This document shows, one piece after another, positions 9,201 to 20,300 of a DNA stretch of 56,014 nt. The translations under genes and the position numbers were made by a program. Numbering within the stretch: the first letter of the stretch is position 1; the number at the start of each line of letters is the position of its first letter. The notes beneath the pieces were generated by a model. The model saw nothing but the letters and a program-made list of their open reading frames with translations, had not been told where the DNA came from and made no database searches. Source of the DNA: Deltaproteobacteria bacterium (GTDB lineage: Bacteria; Desulfobacterota; Desulfuromonadia; Desulfuromonadales; JAAYDE01); assembly GCA_016934985.1 (NCBI GenBank), contig JAFGRU010000048.1, forward strand, positions 1-56,014, written 5' to 3'.

Positions 9201-11359
9201 TCCGTATCGATGGTGTCGGTAACCCACAAGGGCTGGGGTTTGGTTTCGTCAAACCGGCCTTTGCGGTCATAGACACGAACCAGGTATTTCAACCTTTTCA
9301 GCGGCGCTGAAAACTTGGCGAACTCCGCCCGCCACTGCGCCCTGCCGTCAGCATCGAGCTCAACCACGGCAAGAGGCACGTCCCGCAACGACTGCTCCTC
9401 CTCGAAAATACGCACCTCGCCGCGTTCAAGGAAACTTCGGTAATTGGCATAGAGACGGAAATTCACCAGGTTTTCGGGGAAAGGCGTCTCGCCTAAATCC
9501 TGATAGCGAATAGTGGTCGGCCAGGCGCTAATGTTGAGACGCCGCTCCAGCTTGAGGCTGTCGTGTTTGAACTGGATGTCAGCCCGTTCCAGGGCCACAT
9601 CGGTACAGCGCTGCACATCCGAACTGCATTTGCCCGGATCGTCCACCGGCTTGCCATCCACGGTGATGCGCATGAGATTGAGGGCGAAAGGATTGGCCGG
9701 AGTGACTTCGCGGGTCATGGGGGTAATTTCCACTCCCTCGTAATCATCGAGAATGGCCGGCTCGTCATAAACCACCTGGATCTCGACCCTGGATTCACCC
9801 GAGGTGATGAAGCCGGCATTGACCACATCGTCGGACTGCACATAGCCGCGGCCGTCAAACTCCACCTGTTCCTCGGAGAGCCCCATTTTCTCGCGCACGG
9901 CTTCCATGGCCCGCCGGGCACGCACCAGGGAGAGGCAGATATCGTCGCCGTACACGGCAGCGGTGCGCCGATCGAGACGTTCATTGCCGGTATAACCCAC
10001 AAACCGCAAACGCACGCGGTTCTTTTCCCGCACTTCGTTCATCATGCGGCGCAGACGTTCGGTATAACCCTCCGGCACCACCGGGTTGCCGCCCCGGTAA
10101 ACGATGGGCTCAATCGGGCCCGATGCTGCCAGGTGGACACGGGTTACGGATTCGACTCCGCTGGCATCCGGGCACAACTGCGGCTCATCCGGGAGCTCCT
10201 GGAGCGGGTCGTCATACCAGAACTCAACTTCCACCCGGCGATTGAGGGCGCGCCCCTGCTGGGTCTGGTTGGAGGCCAACGGCCGGGAGGCCCCGCGCCC
10301 TTCGGTGTCGATTGCGGCGTTGGGCAGTTGCAAAGCCTCCTGCATGACAAGGGCGACACGCCTTGCCACCGCCTTGGAAAGCCCGGCATGATTGCCGTAG
10401 ATGCGTTCCTCACGGTCGCTCAACGGAAGGTTGTCGGTATAGGCGATGAACTTGATCACGAGGTTGTCCCGGCCGCCTAGATCGGTCATGGCCTGGCGAA
10501 CCTGCTGGATGAAAGGATCGGACACCTGCAAGGCGGCCGGATCGTAGCGCAGCGGGATAATGAGATTGCGGACCCGCGCCCGGTGGGCGTGGCCCTCTTT
10601 GTAGCGCAGCTTACAGACCGTTTCGGTGCGGCAGACCTTGACACGATTGACGGCGGTTTTCGGCCGGGCCACGACAACCTCTTCCTGAACCGTTTTTTCG
10701 CTGATTACGTCGTACCACACCTGGACCTCGACACGGCGGTTGCGGGCGCGGCCCTCTTCGCTGGTGTTGTCGGCCAGCGGCTGACTGTAACCGAGCCCCT
10801 CGTAGGAAATGGCCTCGGGCGGCAGATTCAAGGCTTTTTGGCAATATTCCGCGACATTGCCGGCCCGTTCCCGGGAAAGGCCGACATTATCGCCATAGAT
10901 AGCCTGCAGTTCGGGTCCGAGGGGCAGGGAGTCGGCATGACCGATAAAATGCAGTCGCACATTGACACGGTCCCGCATATCATCAAGAACCTTGCGCAAC
11001 AAATTCAAATAGTTGTCGGGGATGTCGATCCTGCCCAATTCAAAGTGAATGGCCGGCACCAGGTTGTCGAGCTTGACGGTATTGGCAACTTTGGCAACGG
11101 TTTCGCGGTTCTCGGTGATGTCTCCCTCATCCTCGGCAAAGATGGCCGGGTCGTGGACCCAGGAGGTGCTCCCTTCATCCAGGGGCAGATGTTGCTCCAG
11201 GGCACCGCCGGAGGTATTGGACATCCGCACCTCCGTCTCCCCCCGGGAGATCAGCGGAAAAGAAAGGACGATAGCGCCGCACAGGCAGAAAACAGCGACA
11301 AGACGCCGGCATTCCGTGCACGCGAGCAGAGTCAGGTTATGAGCTTTGAATACCATCAT
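6227..11359 (-). CDS. Outer-membrane protein with three OmpA-like domains and a large C-terminal beta-barrel
   Basis: I place the start at the ATG at 11359 (1710 residues), 7 bp after the stop of the giant DUF11 gene; a longer frame would overlap that gene by 98 bp. A hydrophobic export signal follows (LVAVFCLCGAIVLSFPLIS). Three successive OmpA-like peptidoglycan-binding modules come next. The first two keep the signature (FIGHADSLPLG ... ARNRRVEVQVWYD; FIAYTDNLPLS ... ALNRRVEVEFWYD). The third is degenerate (FVGYTGNERLD) and has lost the NRR motif. After a beta-rich linker region the C-terminal half (from about residue 830) alternates aromatic and polar residues, as in a large outer-membrane barrel. 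The last residues (INIVGKM) lack the usual terminal Phe. Known families suggest an outer-membrane anchor that grips the wall. Pairing with the giant secreted protein suggests it displays or exports that protein, which is inference. Confidence 0.85.
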   Translation of the reverse strand: MMVFKAHNLTLLACTECRRLVAVFCLCGAIVLSFPLISRGETEVRMSNTSGGALEQHLPLDEGSTSWVHDPAIFAEDEGDITENRETVAKVANTVKLDNLVPAIHFELGRIDIPDNYLNLLRKVLDDMRDRVNVRLHFIGHADSLPLGPELQAIYGDNVGLSRERAGNVAEYCQKALNLPPEAISYEGLGYSQPLADNTSEEGRARNRRVEVQVWYDVISEKTVQEEVVVARPKTAVNRVKVCRTETVCKLRYKEGHAHRARVRNLIIPLRYDPAALQVSDPFIQQVRQAMTDLGGRDNLVIKFIAYTDNLPLSDREERIYGNHAGLSKAVARRVALVMQEALQLPNAAIDTEGRGASRPLASNQTQQGRALNRRVEVEFWYDDPLQELPDEPQLCPDASGVESVTRVHLAASGPIEPIVYRGGNPVVPEGYTERLRRMMNEVREKNRVRLRFVGYTGNERLDRRTAAVYGDDICLSLVRARRAMEAVREKMGLSEEQVEFDGRGYVQSDDVVNAGFITSGESRVEIQVVYDEPAILDDYEGVEITPMTREVTPANPFALNLMRITVDGKPVDDPGKCSSDVQRCTDVALERADIQFKHDSLKLERRLNISAWPTTIRYQDLGETPFPENLVNFRLYANYRSFLERGEVRIFEEEQSLRDVPLAVVELDADGRAQWRAEFAKFSAPLKRLKYLVRVYDRKGRFDETKPQPLWVTDTIDTETAGHDVDQKLLAGYGENRISLSNIPLSGGAVQAQGSSIPAGHGVWMAGYAVPVDTRGRFVAEEILPEGVHTVEVAVLDEFGNGELFLRDLELKKSDWFTVGMADLTLSGNQTNGPASLLQPDNPRYSEDFSLQGRLAFYTNGKFKNGWTVTGSADTREGTVEEIFSNFIEKSTEAQLQRIDPDYHYPTFGDDGTMVEDAPTDGKFYVKAKKNETYGLWGNYMLNYSDTDLARIDRQLYGAKLHYQPLETTSFGQPRYVVDGFGADPGTVSGTDVLRGTGGSLYYLSRKDVLEGSETLRIEVRDKDSGLVLARETLTAGSDYDIDYIQGRILLSEVLPSTASDDLLVSTSSLSGNPVYLVVNYEYTPGVDDPDTLITGGRAHYWLNDYIKMGATAYRDEEDGVESTLGGLDLTLRKSSSTWLRLEGGHSEGPGVFSSTSNDGGYSFSSPDEDTSDEDVAASSYRVEGSLGLSDIWKKGRGRITFYLQDLEAGYSSPGLSTEDEITQFGGTIDLPISDHLNVLMKVDAQKKPEGLDKSSAELNLNYRFADNWTLSPGLRHESRQDNSETVAATQEEGDRTDAVVRLAYDSHARWTAYSFLQQTVQATGNRDNNNRIGAGGSWRFNDRLNLLGELSSGDLGMGASLGSEYLYSDRTTMYLKYSLDSEKDDDGLLTREGTMTSGFRTRYSERTSIYFEEQYEHGDVPTGLVHSAGVDFKTANHLNFGANLDYGTLKDPDTAAEIERRAASVSAVYSLEKFKISSALEYRVDNTEDEDDGSWSKRTAWLFKNSFSYKVSPDWRFLGKFNYSVSESSLGSSYNSDYTKAVLGGAYRPVNNDRLNALFKYTYFNNLPASDDSISSSSSNVIQRSHIGSVDIMYDLTQRWTVGGKYAYRHGQVALDSDNPEYYASRAHLVVLRADWHFLHKWDALMEVRQLDLPDAQDRRSGALVALYRHLGNHFKVGVGYNFCDFSDDLTQQDYRHQGLFINIVGKM

Positions 11360-11366
11360 TACGCTT

Positions 11367-14300
11367 CTATCGACCTGTAAATGGAGCGCCACGGCGCCAG
11401 AAAGTTTCCGTTTCAATGACCAGCCGGTAGCCACCGCCGGAGCGGTCCCATTCCTTGGCAACACCCTTTTTCAGTTGCTTGAGGCGTTTCTTGACAAGCC
11501 CCTCTTTTTCAAGATCGGCAAGGTAAGACAGGTGCAGAACCGAGGGCGCCCGCTTAAGTTCCTCGATCAACTGGGCTACCTTCGGCCGCCATTGCAGCCG
11601 CAGTTCGCTGGTGCCCGGTTCAAAGGCACCGTCGGCGAGATCGATGCGCACGACGCGGTGAATGGTGGCGCCGAAGTTAAAGCGCAGCATCTTGCCCCTC
11701 GTCGCCCTCTGCACCCGGGGATTCTCGGTGGTAAGGCGGTAACCGCCGGGCAGGCTGCGTTCATCCAGCTTAAGGATGAAATTGCTGCCGCGATCCTCAT
11801 CGGGAACGGTCGCGCAACCGATATGGAAACGGCCATACTGATCGGTGGTGGCGATCAGGCCCCGCGCCGTCACCAGACGGATGCCTGAAAGACCGACCTC
11901 GCCCTTATCCTGCCAACCGTCCAGGTCGCCGTCATCGAACACCTTGCCGATAACATCGGTGCAGTCGAAATCGGGGTCCGGGACAACGCGCACCGTGGCC
12001 GTCGCTTCTCCCGAGACGTCGGTACCGAGGGCTGTGTTGTAAACCATGGCCCGGTTGACGTATTCGCCTTCGCTGACACCGGAACCCACGATCAGGAGAA
12101 ACTCGAAAGTTCGCCTCTCGCTGACCGCCAGTTCGAGACCATCCCAGACCATCTCCTGCCCGTTGATGGCAGGTTCCGCTGCTACGCCGTCCAGACGGGC
12201 ACTGCCGTCGACATATTTGAAGCCGGCCGGGAAGCGGTCGACGACCCTGATATCCTCAAGGGGAACACCGTAGACGTTGGTTACCGTAATGGTGTAGGGC
12301 ACCAGCGCCCCCCTGGTCACGTTGGTCAGGGCGGCAACCTTGGTTATGGCCACGGCGCCGTCCATCTCGGAGTCGATTGGGATGGGGTTATTGAATATCT
12401 GGCTGCTGCCGGGCACATTGCCATTGTCCAGGGACAAATGCAGGTAGTAGGTGGTGCCCGCCGAGTTCGGCGCCACGGAAACAGGCGGTGCCGTCGCATA
12501 GGTGACCGCCTCGCAGTAATCCGCAGTGGCCGGCACCGCATCCGCGCTGCAGACGGGGATTGAATAGGCGGCGGTGGAAGAGTCGCTGGCCGCATTGATA
12601 ATGGTCGAGGGGGCTGACAGATAGCCGCTGGCAGGCTGGGTAACCTCGATGAGGTAGTCTCCTCCGGCCGGGCAGGTGGTGGCATCGCTGAAGTTCAAAT
12701 CGAACTTGTAGAAACCGTTCGCCGTGGTTACCTGGCCCTGCTGCACCGGATCATTAAAACAGGTGTCCGGCAGAGCCGCGCCGGAGGCGGCATTGAGAAG
12801 CTCCAGGGTGGCTCCGGCGACAGGCTCCCGGTTTATGGATTCGTAAACCGTACCATTGGGCCACAGGGGCAGATCCAGGTCCTGAAGGTTCTGACCCTCG
12901 GCGACGGTGATGGCACTGATGCGCTGAAGCCCGTTGGTAAAGGCCGAAATGGCATCGCCCAACGAGGCGGTGTTGGTGCCTGCACCGGGAGCGACAAAGC
13001 GGATTTCGTAAAGGCTGCCCGTCCCATCGTTGGCGGCCAGTCCGTAAAAACTGTAATTGCCGTCGCCGTCTGTCGTCGTGGTGGTGATCAGGGTGCCGTC
13101 AAGGTAGAGTTCGACGGTCCAGCTTTCCTGCCCCTCCTCGGTGCTGATATCGTAGACAGTATCGAGGTTGCCGTCGTGCCAGACCGAACCATTGAGAGCG
13201 GCGCTCCCCGGCGTCCCGCCGACATCGATGGCAACACTGGCCGATTCGTTGCGGCTGCCGCCGTCCCAGGTGACCTCGGCCGTGTTGGTGATGGTCGTGC
13301 CGTAAGGCAGAGCAGCGTCGATCTGCACGCGGAAACGCACTCCCAGGGTATCTCCCGGACTCAGGTCGCCATAGGTGGCGGCATAATCCGCTGTCAGCAC
13401 GGCACCTGCGTAGGTCACGCCCGTGGCGACTCCGTCCATGGTCCCCGAACCGCTGACATAGGTTACCTGACCGCTCAGGGGCGTCAGGTCGTCGGTCACG
13501 ACGACATCGGTGGCCGCCAGGCCGCCGATATTGGTGACCCTGATCACGTAAGTAAGTTCGCTGCCAGGTTCGGCGGAACCGCCGCCGGTGACTGTCACCT
13601 CTTTGGTTATGGACAACACCTGGACACTGCCGACCACCACGACCGTGGGCTGATAACCGTTGGAGGCAACGCCGTCGGCATCCGTCAGCAGCTCCGACAG
13701 CTCGGCGCAGGTGACACTACCCTGGTTGCTGATAAGCGTGCCGATGGGCGTGCCGAGGTCAACCGTCACTTCAAAAGAAACCTCGGCGCTTTCTCCCACC
13801 GAAATGATCCCGGCCCCCGGGTTATCGCCGGACTGAACCACCAGGCCTGCCGTCACCGGCGAGTTGCCTGCCAGATCCGCCACAGCCGCCCCGTTGAGGG
13901 TGGTGCTGTTGGCCACATAGGTGGTGTCACTGGGCATGGTGTCGGTGAGAGTCGCGTTGCTGGCGGCAACCGCGCCGGAGTTGGTAATGACAATGGTGTA
14001 GCGCAGCACGTCCCCGGGATCGACGATGCCAACGGTGCCGTTGTCCTGGGAGATGGTCACGGTCTTGAGAGCATAAAGGAGAGGCAGGTCGCCGACCACG
14101 TCGCGGGTGGGGTCGTCCGCCGTGGGCGTGTCGGGATCGTCGGACGGCTGTTCGTGCTGAACGCCACTGCCCTCGCCGCTGCTGTCGACAAAACCCTGGT
14201 TTTCGATGACCAGACCATCCTGGGCACCTGCATCCACCACCACGTCGAAGGTCAGGGTGGCGACGTTATCGGTCGTGGCCGATGCATCGGCACGCATGTA

Positions 14301-17300
14301 GCCCGCAGTGGTGTTTTCCGGGGCGTTGATGAGAATGCCGCTGTGCAGGGGATTGACCCCACCGGAGGCGTCGGGCACGGCGACACCGTTGAGGGTGGTG
14401 CTGTTGGCCACGTAGGTGGTGTTGCTCGGGGTGTTATCCCGCAAAATCACGTTGACGGCGTTTTCGTTGCCGATGTTTTTGACCGTGATGGTATAGCGCA
14501 GGGTATCACCTGCCCTCAGCACCGCCGGATCGCCCGTCAGATCGGTGGAGATCTTCTCAACCAGGAACTGAGGTGCCGAAGCGATCAGGGTCTCGGTCGG
14601 ATCGTTTGCGCCACCGATGTTGGGATCGTCGCTGTTGAGGAAAACCGCAGCGGTCGCGATGAGATCGGCCTGGTTGAGGACCTGCGTACCGCTGATGATA
14701 ATCGGGGCGAGTTGAACGGTAAATTCGACCGTCAGAGTGTCCCCGCTTGCCACGCTCATACCCCGGATATCGACGAGGCCGGTACCCTTGGTTCCGCCGT
14801 TGGGATCGGCGTTGGACACATCCGCACCGGACGGCACCACATCCAATGCCAGGGTGCCGGGTACAAAATATTGGGGATCACCGGCCTGAAGACTTTCGAG
14901 GTCGTCGACCAGGGACAAATCGTTGAGTGTGCCTGTGCTGGTATTGATGATTTCGAGGCGGTATCTCAGCGTATCGCCGGGGGTTGCCGTCGCCCCGCTC
15001 CCACCTGTGGTTTCGTTGAAAACCGTCTTACGGAACTCGACGCTGCTGACCACGACGACTGTCGGATCGTCGGCTGCGGCCGTCGCCGGATCATCGGACG
15101 GCTGATCCGGAAACGCACCACTGCCAGTGCCCGAACCGCCGACAAATCCCTGGTTGGAAATCGCCGTACCACTGGCGGTGGCCGCATCGACCTGAACGTC
15201 AAAAGTGACTGTCGCCACGTTATCGGTGGTAGCCGTGGCGTCGGCCCGCATGGCTCCCGGCGTCGGGTTTTCGAGGGCATTGATGAGAATGCCTGCCGCC
15301 AGGGGCGATACCCCCGGCCCCGGATCGGCGACGGACGTGCCGTTGAGAGTCGTGCTGCCGCCTACATATGTGGTGTCGGCCGGAACCGTATCGCGCAGCA
15401 TCGCATTCACGGCATTTTCGGTACCGACGTTTTTGACCGTGATGGTATAACGCAGGACATCGCCGGCAAAGAGGATGGTCGAGGCACCGGTCAGATCCTG
15501 TGCGCTTTTCTCGATAATCCAGTCCGGTTCGGATACAATCTCGGTCCGGGTCGGGTTGTCATCGCCCCCAAGGTTCGGATCATCGCTCAACACCGTACCC
15601 AGGTCGACCAACAACAAGCTCCCCTGGTTCAATACCTCGGTACCGCTCGGAATCACCGCAGCGAGCTGCACGGTGAATTCGATGGTCATGAAGTCCCCAC
15701 CGTCAAGACTCAAACCCGTGAAAGACACCAGCCCTGTTCCGGCTGCTCCGCCCAGGGGATCACTATTGTCCGTCCCGGAAGGTGGAGGTGTGACAATGGT
15801 CAGGGTGCCGGGGACGAACAGGGGCGACGCATTCAGCTGATCGATTTCATCCGTAAGGTTGAATTGACCTGCCGCCGTACTGATGTTTTCAATATGCAGA
15901 CGGTATCTCAGGACATCACCGGGGCTGGCCGTCGGACCAGGATCGGCTCCGGTGGTTTCATTGATGACAGTTTTCTGAAATACCATTTCCGGGGCGACAC
16001 CCGTGGTCGTGGCGAATACCGGACCTACGCAGTAATCGTTGGGAAGGGTGATGGTCGGGCAGCCGTCCCCGGTCCGCTCATGGGTATTGACGCCTTCCAG
16101 AGAGGTCCAGTCGCTGTAAACCCCGTTTTCAATGATTCCGGCAGGGTCGAGGACAACCTGGACGACAGTCTGGTAGATTATGAGCAGGGTCTGCCCGGCG
16201 GGGATATCGAGACTGCCGTCCCCGTTGTCCCGTCCCCAGGTCAGAGGTCCTCCTGGTGCGCCTGCCGGCGTTCCCACAAAACCGGGAACCGGAACCGAGT
16301 CGATGGTTGCGGTGGGAGTAAAGCCGGAATAAAGCACCAGTCCGGCCGGCAGGGTATCTACGATATTGATGTCGTAAGCCGTGGAGTTGGTGCTGCCTGT
16401 ATTGATGGCGGTCAGCCGGTACTGCAGAATATCACCGGCAACCGGCGGAGCACCGGGATTGGAAAAATTCTCCACGGTTTTGGTCATGGTCAGGTCGGGT
16501 TCGGACACGGAAACTGACGGAGCTGCTGAATTCAAGGTCTCCTGCAGTCCCGTATCGCCGTTCAGATAATTGAGAACGGCGCCATTGAGCAAGGTATCGC
16601 CGGCATCGGTATCAAGGTCGTTGTTGACCCGGGCGTAATAATCGATCCGGACAGCCGGGTTAACCAGGTTCTGGCTCGAATCATCTTCTGTCTGGGTAAC
16701 CACGGTTCCGATATCCCAGGTGACGGTTCCGGTTGAGCCATCTGCCGGGAATGAACTGAAAACCGCTTCGTTCGGAGGCTGGCCATTGATAGTGGCGATG
16801 CCGGAGAAACTGTAACTGATATCGTAGGTAGCGTTGTTGGCGAGGACATAGCTGAGGCCGGCGGCATCCAGACTGTCGGTGACAATGACGCCGTTGCTGA
16901 TCCCTTCGGGAAGCGCGACTTCGATACTGAAGCGTTTATGGGCACCGATGGTCGGTACCGTAGCTGGTTCCAGATCGGTTTTGGTGACGGTGAGCGCAGG
17001 TACCGGCACCTGGGCCGCGGCATCGGTTTCATAATCGTTGACGCTGTCACCGGCATTGGGCAGAGCCCCGATACGCATGCCGATCTCGGTTCCGTCAGCG
17101 CCGATGGAGCCAACGCTGTTGAGGGCGGTGCTCTGACCGGGCAGGGATGTCCAATCGGCCTGGATGGTGTTTTCCAGCACTTCCAGAGGCTGCACCAAGG
17201 CATCGATGCTGATGTCGAAAGTGAAACTGATGCTGTCGCCCACATCGATAGCAATGGGCGCGCTCCAGCTGAAAATGGGTCGCTTGACTCCCAGGGTAGT

Positions 17301-20300
17301 GGTATCCACAACATCCGGCGGGCTGGTGCCGGCCACATTGCCCACGTAGGTCAGGTTGAGGCCGGTAAGGTCTTCGAGCACCCGCAGATTGTAAGCGGTC
17401 GCGGTACCGTTGTTGGTGGCCGTGACGGTGACGGTGAGGATATCAGCGGCATCGGCATTGGGGACGGCAAAGTTTTTGGTCAGCTCAATAAGCGGCTCAT
17501 GAACCTCGACATCCACCTGGCCGAAATCATATGTGACGCTATTACCGCTCTCGTCAACGTATGTGGCAGTGGCATTTGTCGCCGGATCACCGTTGGACAG
17601 GGTATCGCCATCGTTGGTGCTGGAGGTATTCTCCACCCGGGCAATAAAACCGATCTCGAAATCAAAGCGGTTATTCAGTCCTGCGGTACCTGCCGTAAGA
17701 CGCTGATCACCGAAATTCCACTCCACATAGCCGTCGGCACAGGTTGGGGTTATGGTCCCGCCGGGATCAAACCCTGCCGCCGCATAGGGAGCTGCATCCA
17801 GGTTGACTTCCGGTGCTTCGCTGCAGCGCAGGCCGGTTGGAAGTTCATCCCGGATCACGAAATTACGCAGCAGGGCCACGGGCAGCAGAGTGCTGAGCCG
17901 GTATTCAATCTCTTCCCCTACCGACACTCCCTGTGTACCGGCGCCAACAAGAGGTGTGTTGGATAGGCCGGCAATACTCTTGGGCTCGGTCTCAACGGGA
18001 ACGATCCGGACCTGGGCCGTGGTGCTGTCGGAGGTGTAGAACCTGGCGCCGGCGATATCGCTGTTGGGACGCTGGGGCGCGCTCTGGCTGCCGAACTCTC
18101 CCTCCAGGGAGTCATAGGTTGCCAATACCGTGTTGGTGAAAGTCTGCTGGGGCGCGGCATCGTCATCGTAATCGACGCGGTAGTACAGGGTGACGGAAGA
18201 CCCCGGATCAATGCGCTCCAGGGCGCTGGAGTGGGTGTAGGAGAAGGTGACTACCGCAGGGGCTGCGTTTTTCACGACATTGTCGCTGATGGACCCTTCG
18301 CCACCCGCTTCGTCGCTACTGCCGTCGCCGTCGTTGTCGATTCCGTCGCCGGATAAGGGATAGACGTAAGCCAGATCGCTGGGGTCAAGCTCGTCAGTGA
18401 CGATAACGTCATAAGCCGGCGCCCTTTGCACGCCGTCACTGCTGGCCTCGTTGGTTACAACGATCCTGTAGACGTAATCGTTGTAGGCATCACCGTTGTC
18501 CGCGAGGTCTACGAAAGGGGTACAGTTCGATCCGGTGCCTGTGGTACTGAGGCTTTCGTTGCAGACCTGCTTTTCCAAGGTCAGGTAGGGCTCGGTGACG
18601 GTGAGGTCGACGCGCCGGATCGCCTCTTCAGGATAACCGACCGTGCTCGGTCCGAGGGTGTACATTTCGACCGCCCCGGTATTGTTGTTCATGAAGGTCG
18701 CATCGAAATCGGAGGTCAAAATATTGTGGCTGTTTGCGGCATGGAGGTTGGGCGCCAGGCGCTGGTCAATCTCCTTGTTGAGCAATCGTGTGGTCGTGTC
18801 GACGACAAACCATTCGTCAGCCACCTTGATCTGCTGGCTGTCGGGAACGTTGAAACGCCAGTCGAACTGGCCTTCGGTGATCGGCGCCCCGGGCAGAGTC
18901 AGGGCCACACCTTGAATGAGGGATGTGGAACCTGCGTCGGCACTGGAGATGTAAACCTGGCCGTCCGGGACCTCGTCGACCACATCGATGTTCTGCACCG
19001 CGATATAGGCAAAACCGGGCGTCTTGAAGCCGAACCAGCCCCCGGTTTCGAGGTGGAAGGTACATTCTTCGCCGATCTGCACCTCCTCGAATCCGTTGTT
19101 GTCAAAGGACGGCGGATTGTTCTCGCTGCAGGTGCCCACCTGGTTTTTTTTCAGGTTGAAACCAATGACCCGCGCCCATGTGGTATCGAGGGAATAGTTG
19201 TTGGCACGATCCAGTTCATTGTCCGCACGGAGTATCGGAGCCGGGAAATCCAGCAGGGTAGTGCCGTCACTCAGGACAATCTCGCCCACGACATCGGCCC
19301 GCAGGCTGAGATCGTCGGCAGCGAGACGGCTCGCATAGTTGGAGTCCGTCGAGATGACCTTTCTGACATCAAAGTTGTAGGTGACCGTCTGTCCCGGAGC
19401 GATGACATCCGTCGAACTGCAGGAATAGACCGTTGCCGTTGAAGGAATAGTCAGGGGATCTGCCGGGTCCCCCAGCCAAACCTTCCAGGGGGCCGGCTGG
19501 TTGTTCGCGTCAAGACTGATCGGGGAGCAATCGGAAGGGGCACTGACGACCTCCATGGTGGCCCCGAAGCTGACAAATGTATGGTAGTCGGCGGCGTCAT
19601 GGCCGCCGTTGTTGGTAACCAGAATCGGCAGGGTCAGAAGCTGGGCGGGGTCGTTGGTCAGGATAAAGACATTGCCCCCCACGGCAACATCCAGATCTTC
19701 CGGATTCGCCGGAATGGCCGCTCCGTTGGGATTGCCGGTGCCGTTGCCGGTCAGAACGAATTGCTGGGAGCCCTGGGTGCCGCAGAAAAGATCAAAGTCC
19801 ACCGTCAACTCATTGTCCAGGATCGTCTGGTGGGTCGGGTCGGTTTGAGTCACCGGGTACTCTTCGGGATTGACATCGAGATTGGCGCTTCGATCATAGT
19901 AATCGGATTCGATCAATACCACCCGAAAGCGTACGACCGCCACATCGCCCTGGCGCAGCATATTGACCTGATCGGCATAGAGGGGATGGGTAACACCGTT
20001 ACTGGTGAGGTCAAACTCGGGTGCGGTATTGGCCAGCGGATTTCCTGCGCCTGCCGGGTTGGTCCACACGATGGTGTCGATCAGACCTGGGTAAGCTCCA
20101 TATTCTGGGTAGACATCGAGTTCCGGCGGAAAGGTCGAATCCACCACATACTCAACCGGCAGCACATCTTTCAGGTGAATATTCTTTACACTGCCGCCGC
20201 TGTTGTTGCGTATGGTGATGGTCATCGTCCCCTTGCTGCCGACCGGCTGGGAGGTGTTGGTTCCCGTCAACTGGCGTTGCACCTCAAGGAGGGGATGGTC

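Noticed and set aside
13176-16517. 1113-codon plus-strand open frame opposite the DUF11 gene
   Set aside because: Its Gly/His/Arg/Ile-rich translation mirrors the repetitive DUF11 codons on the other strand, and it has no domain or start signal.
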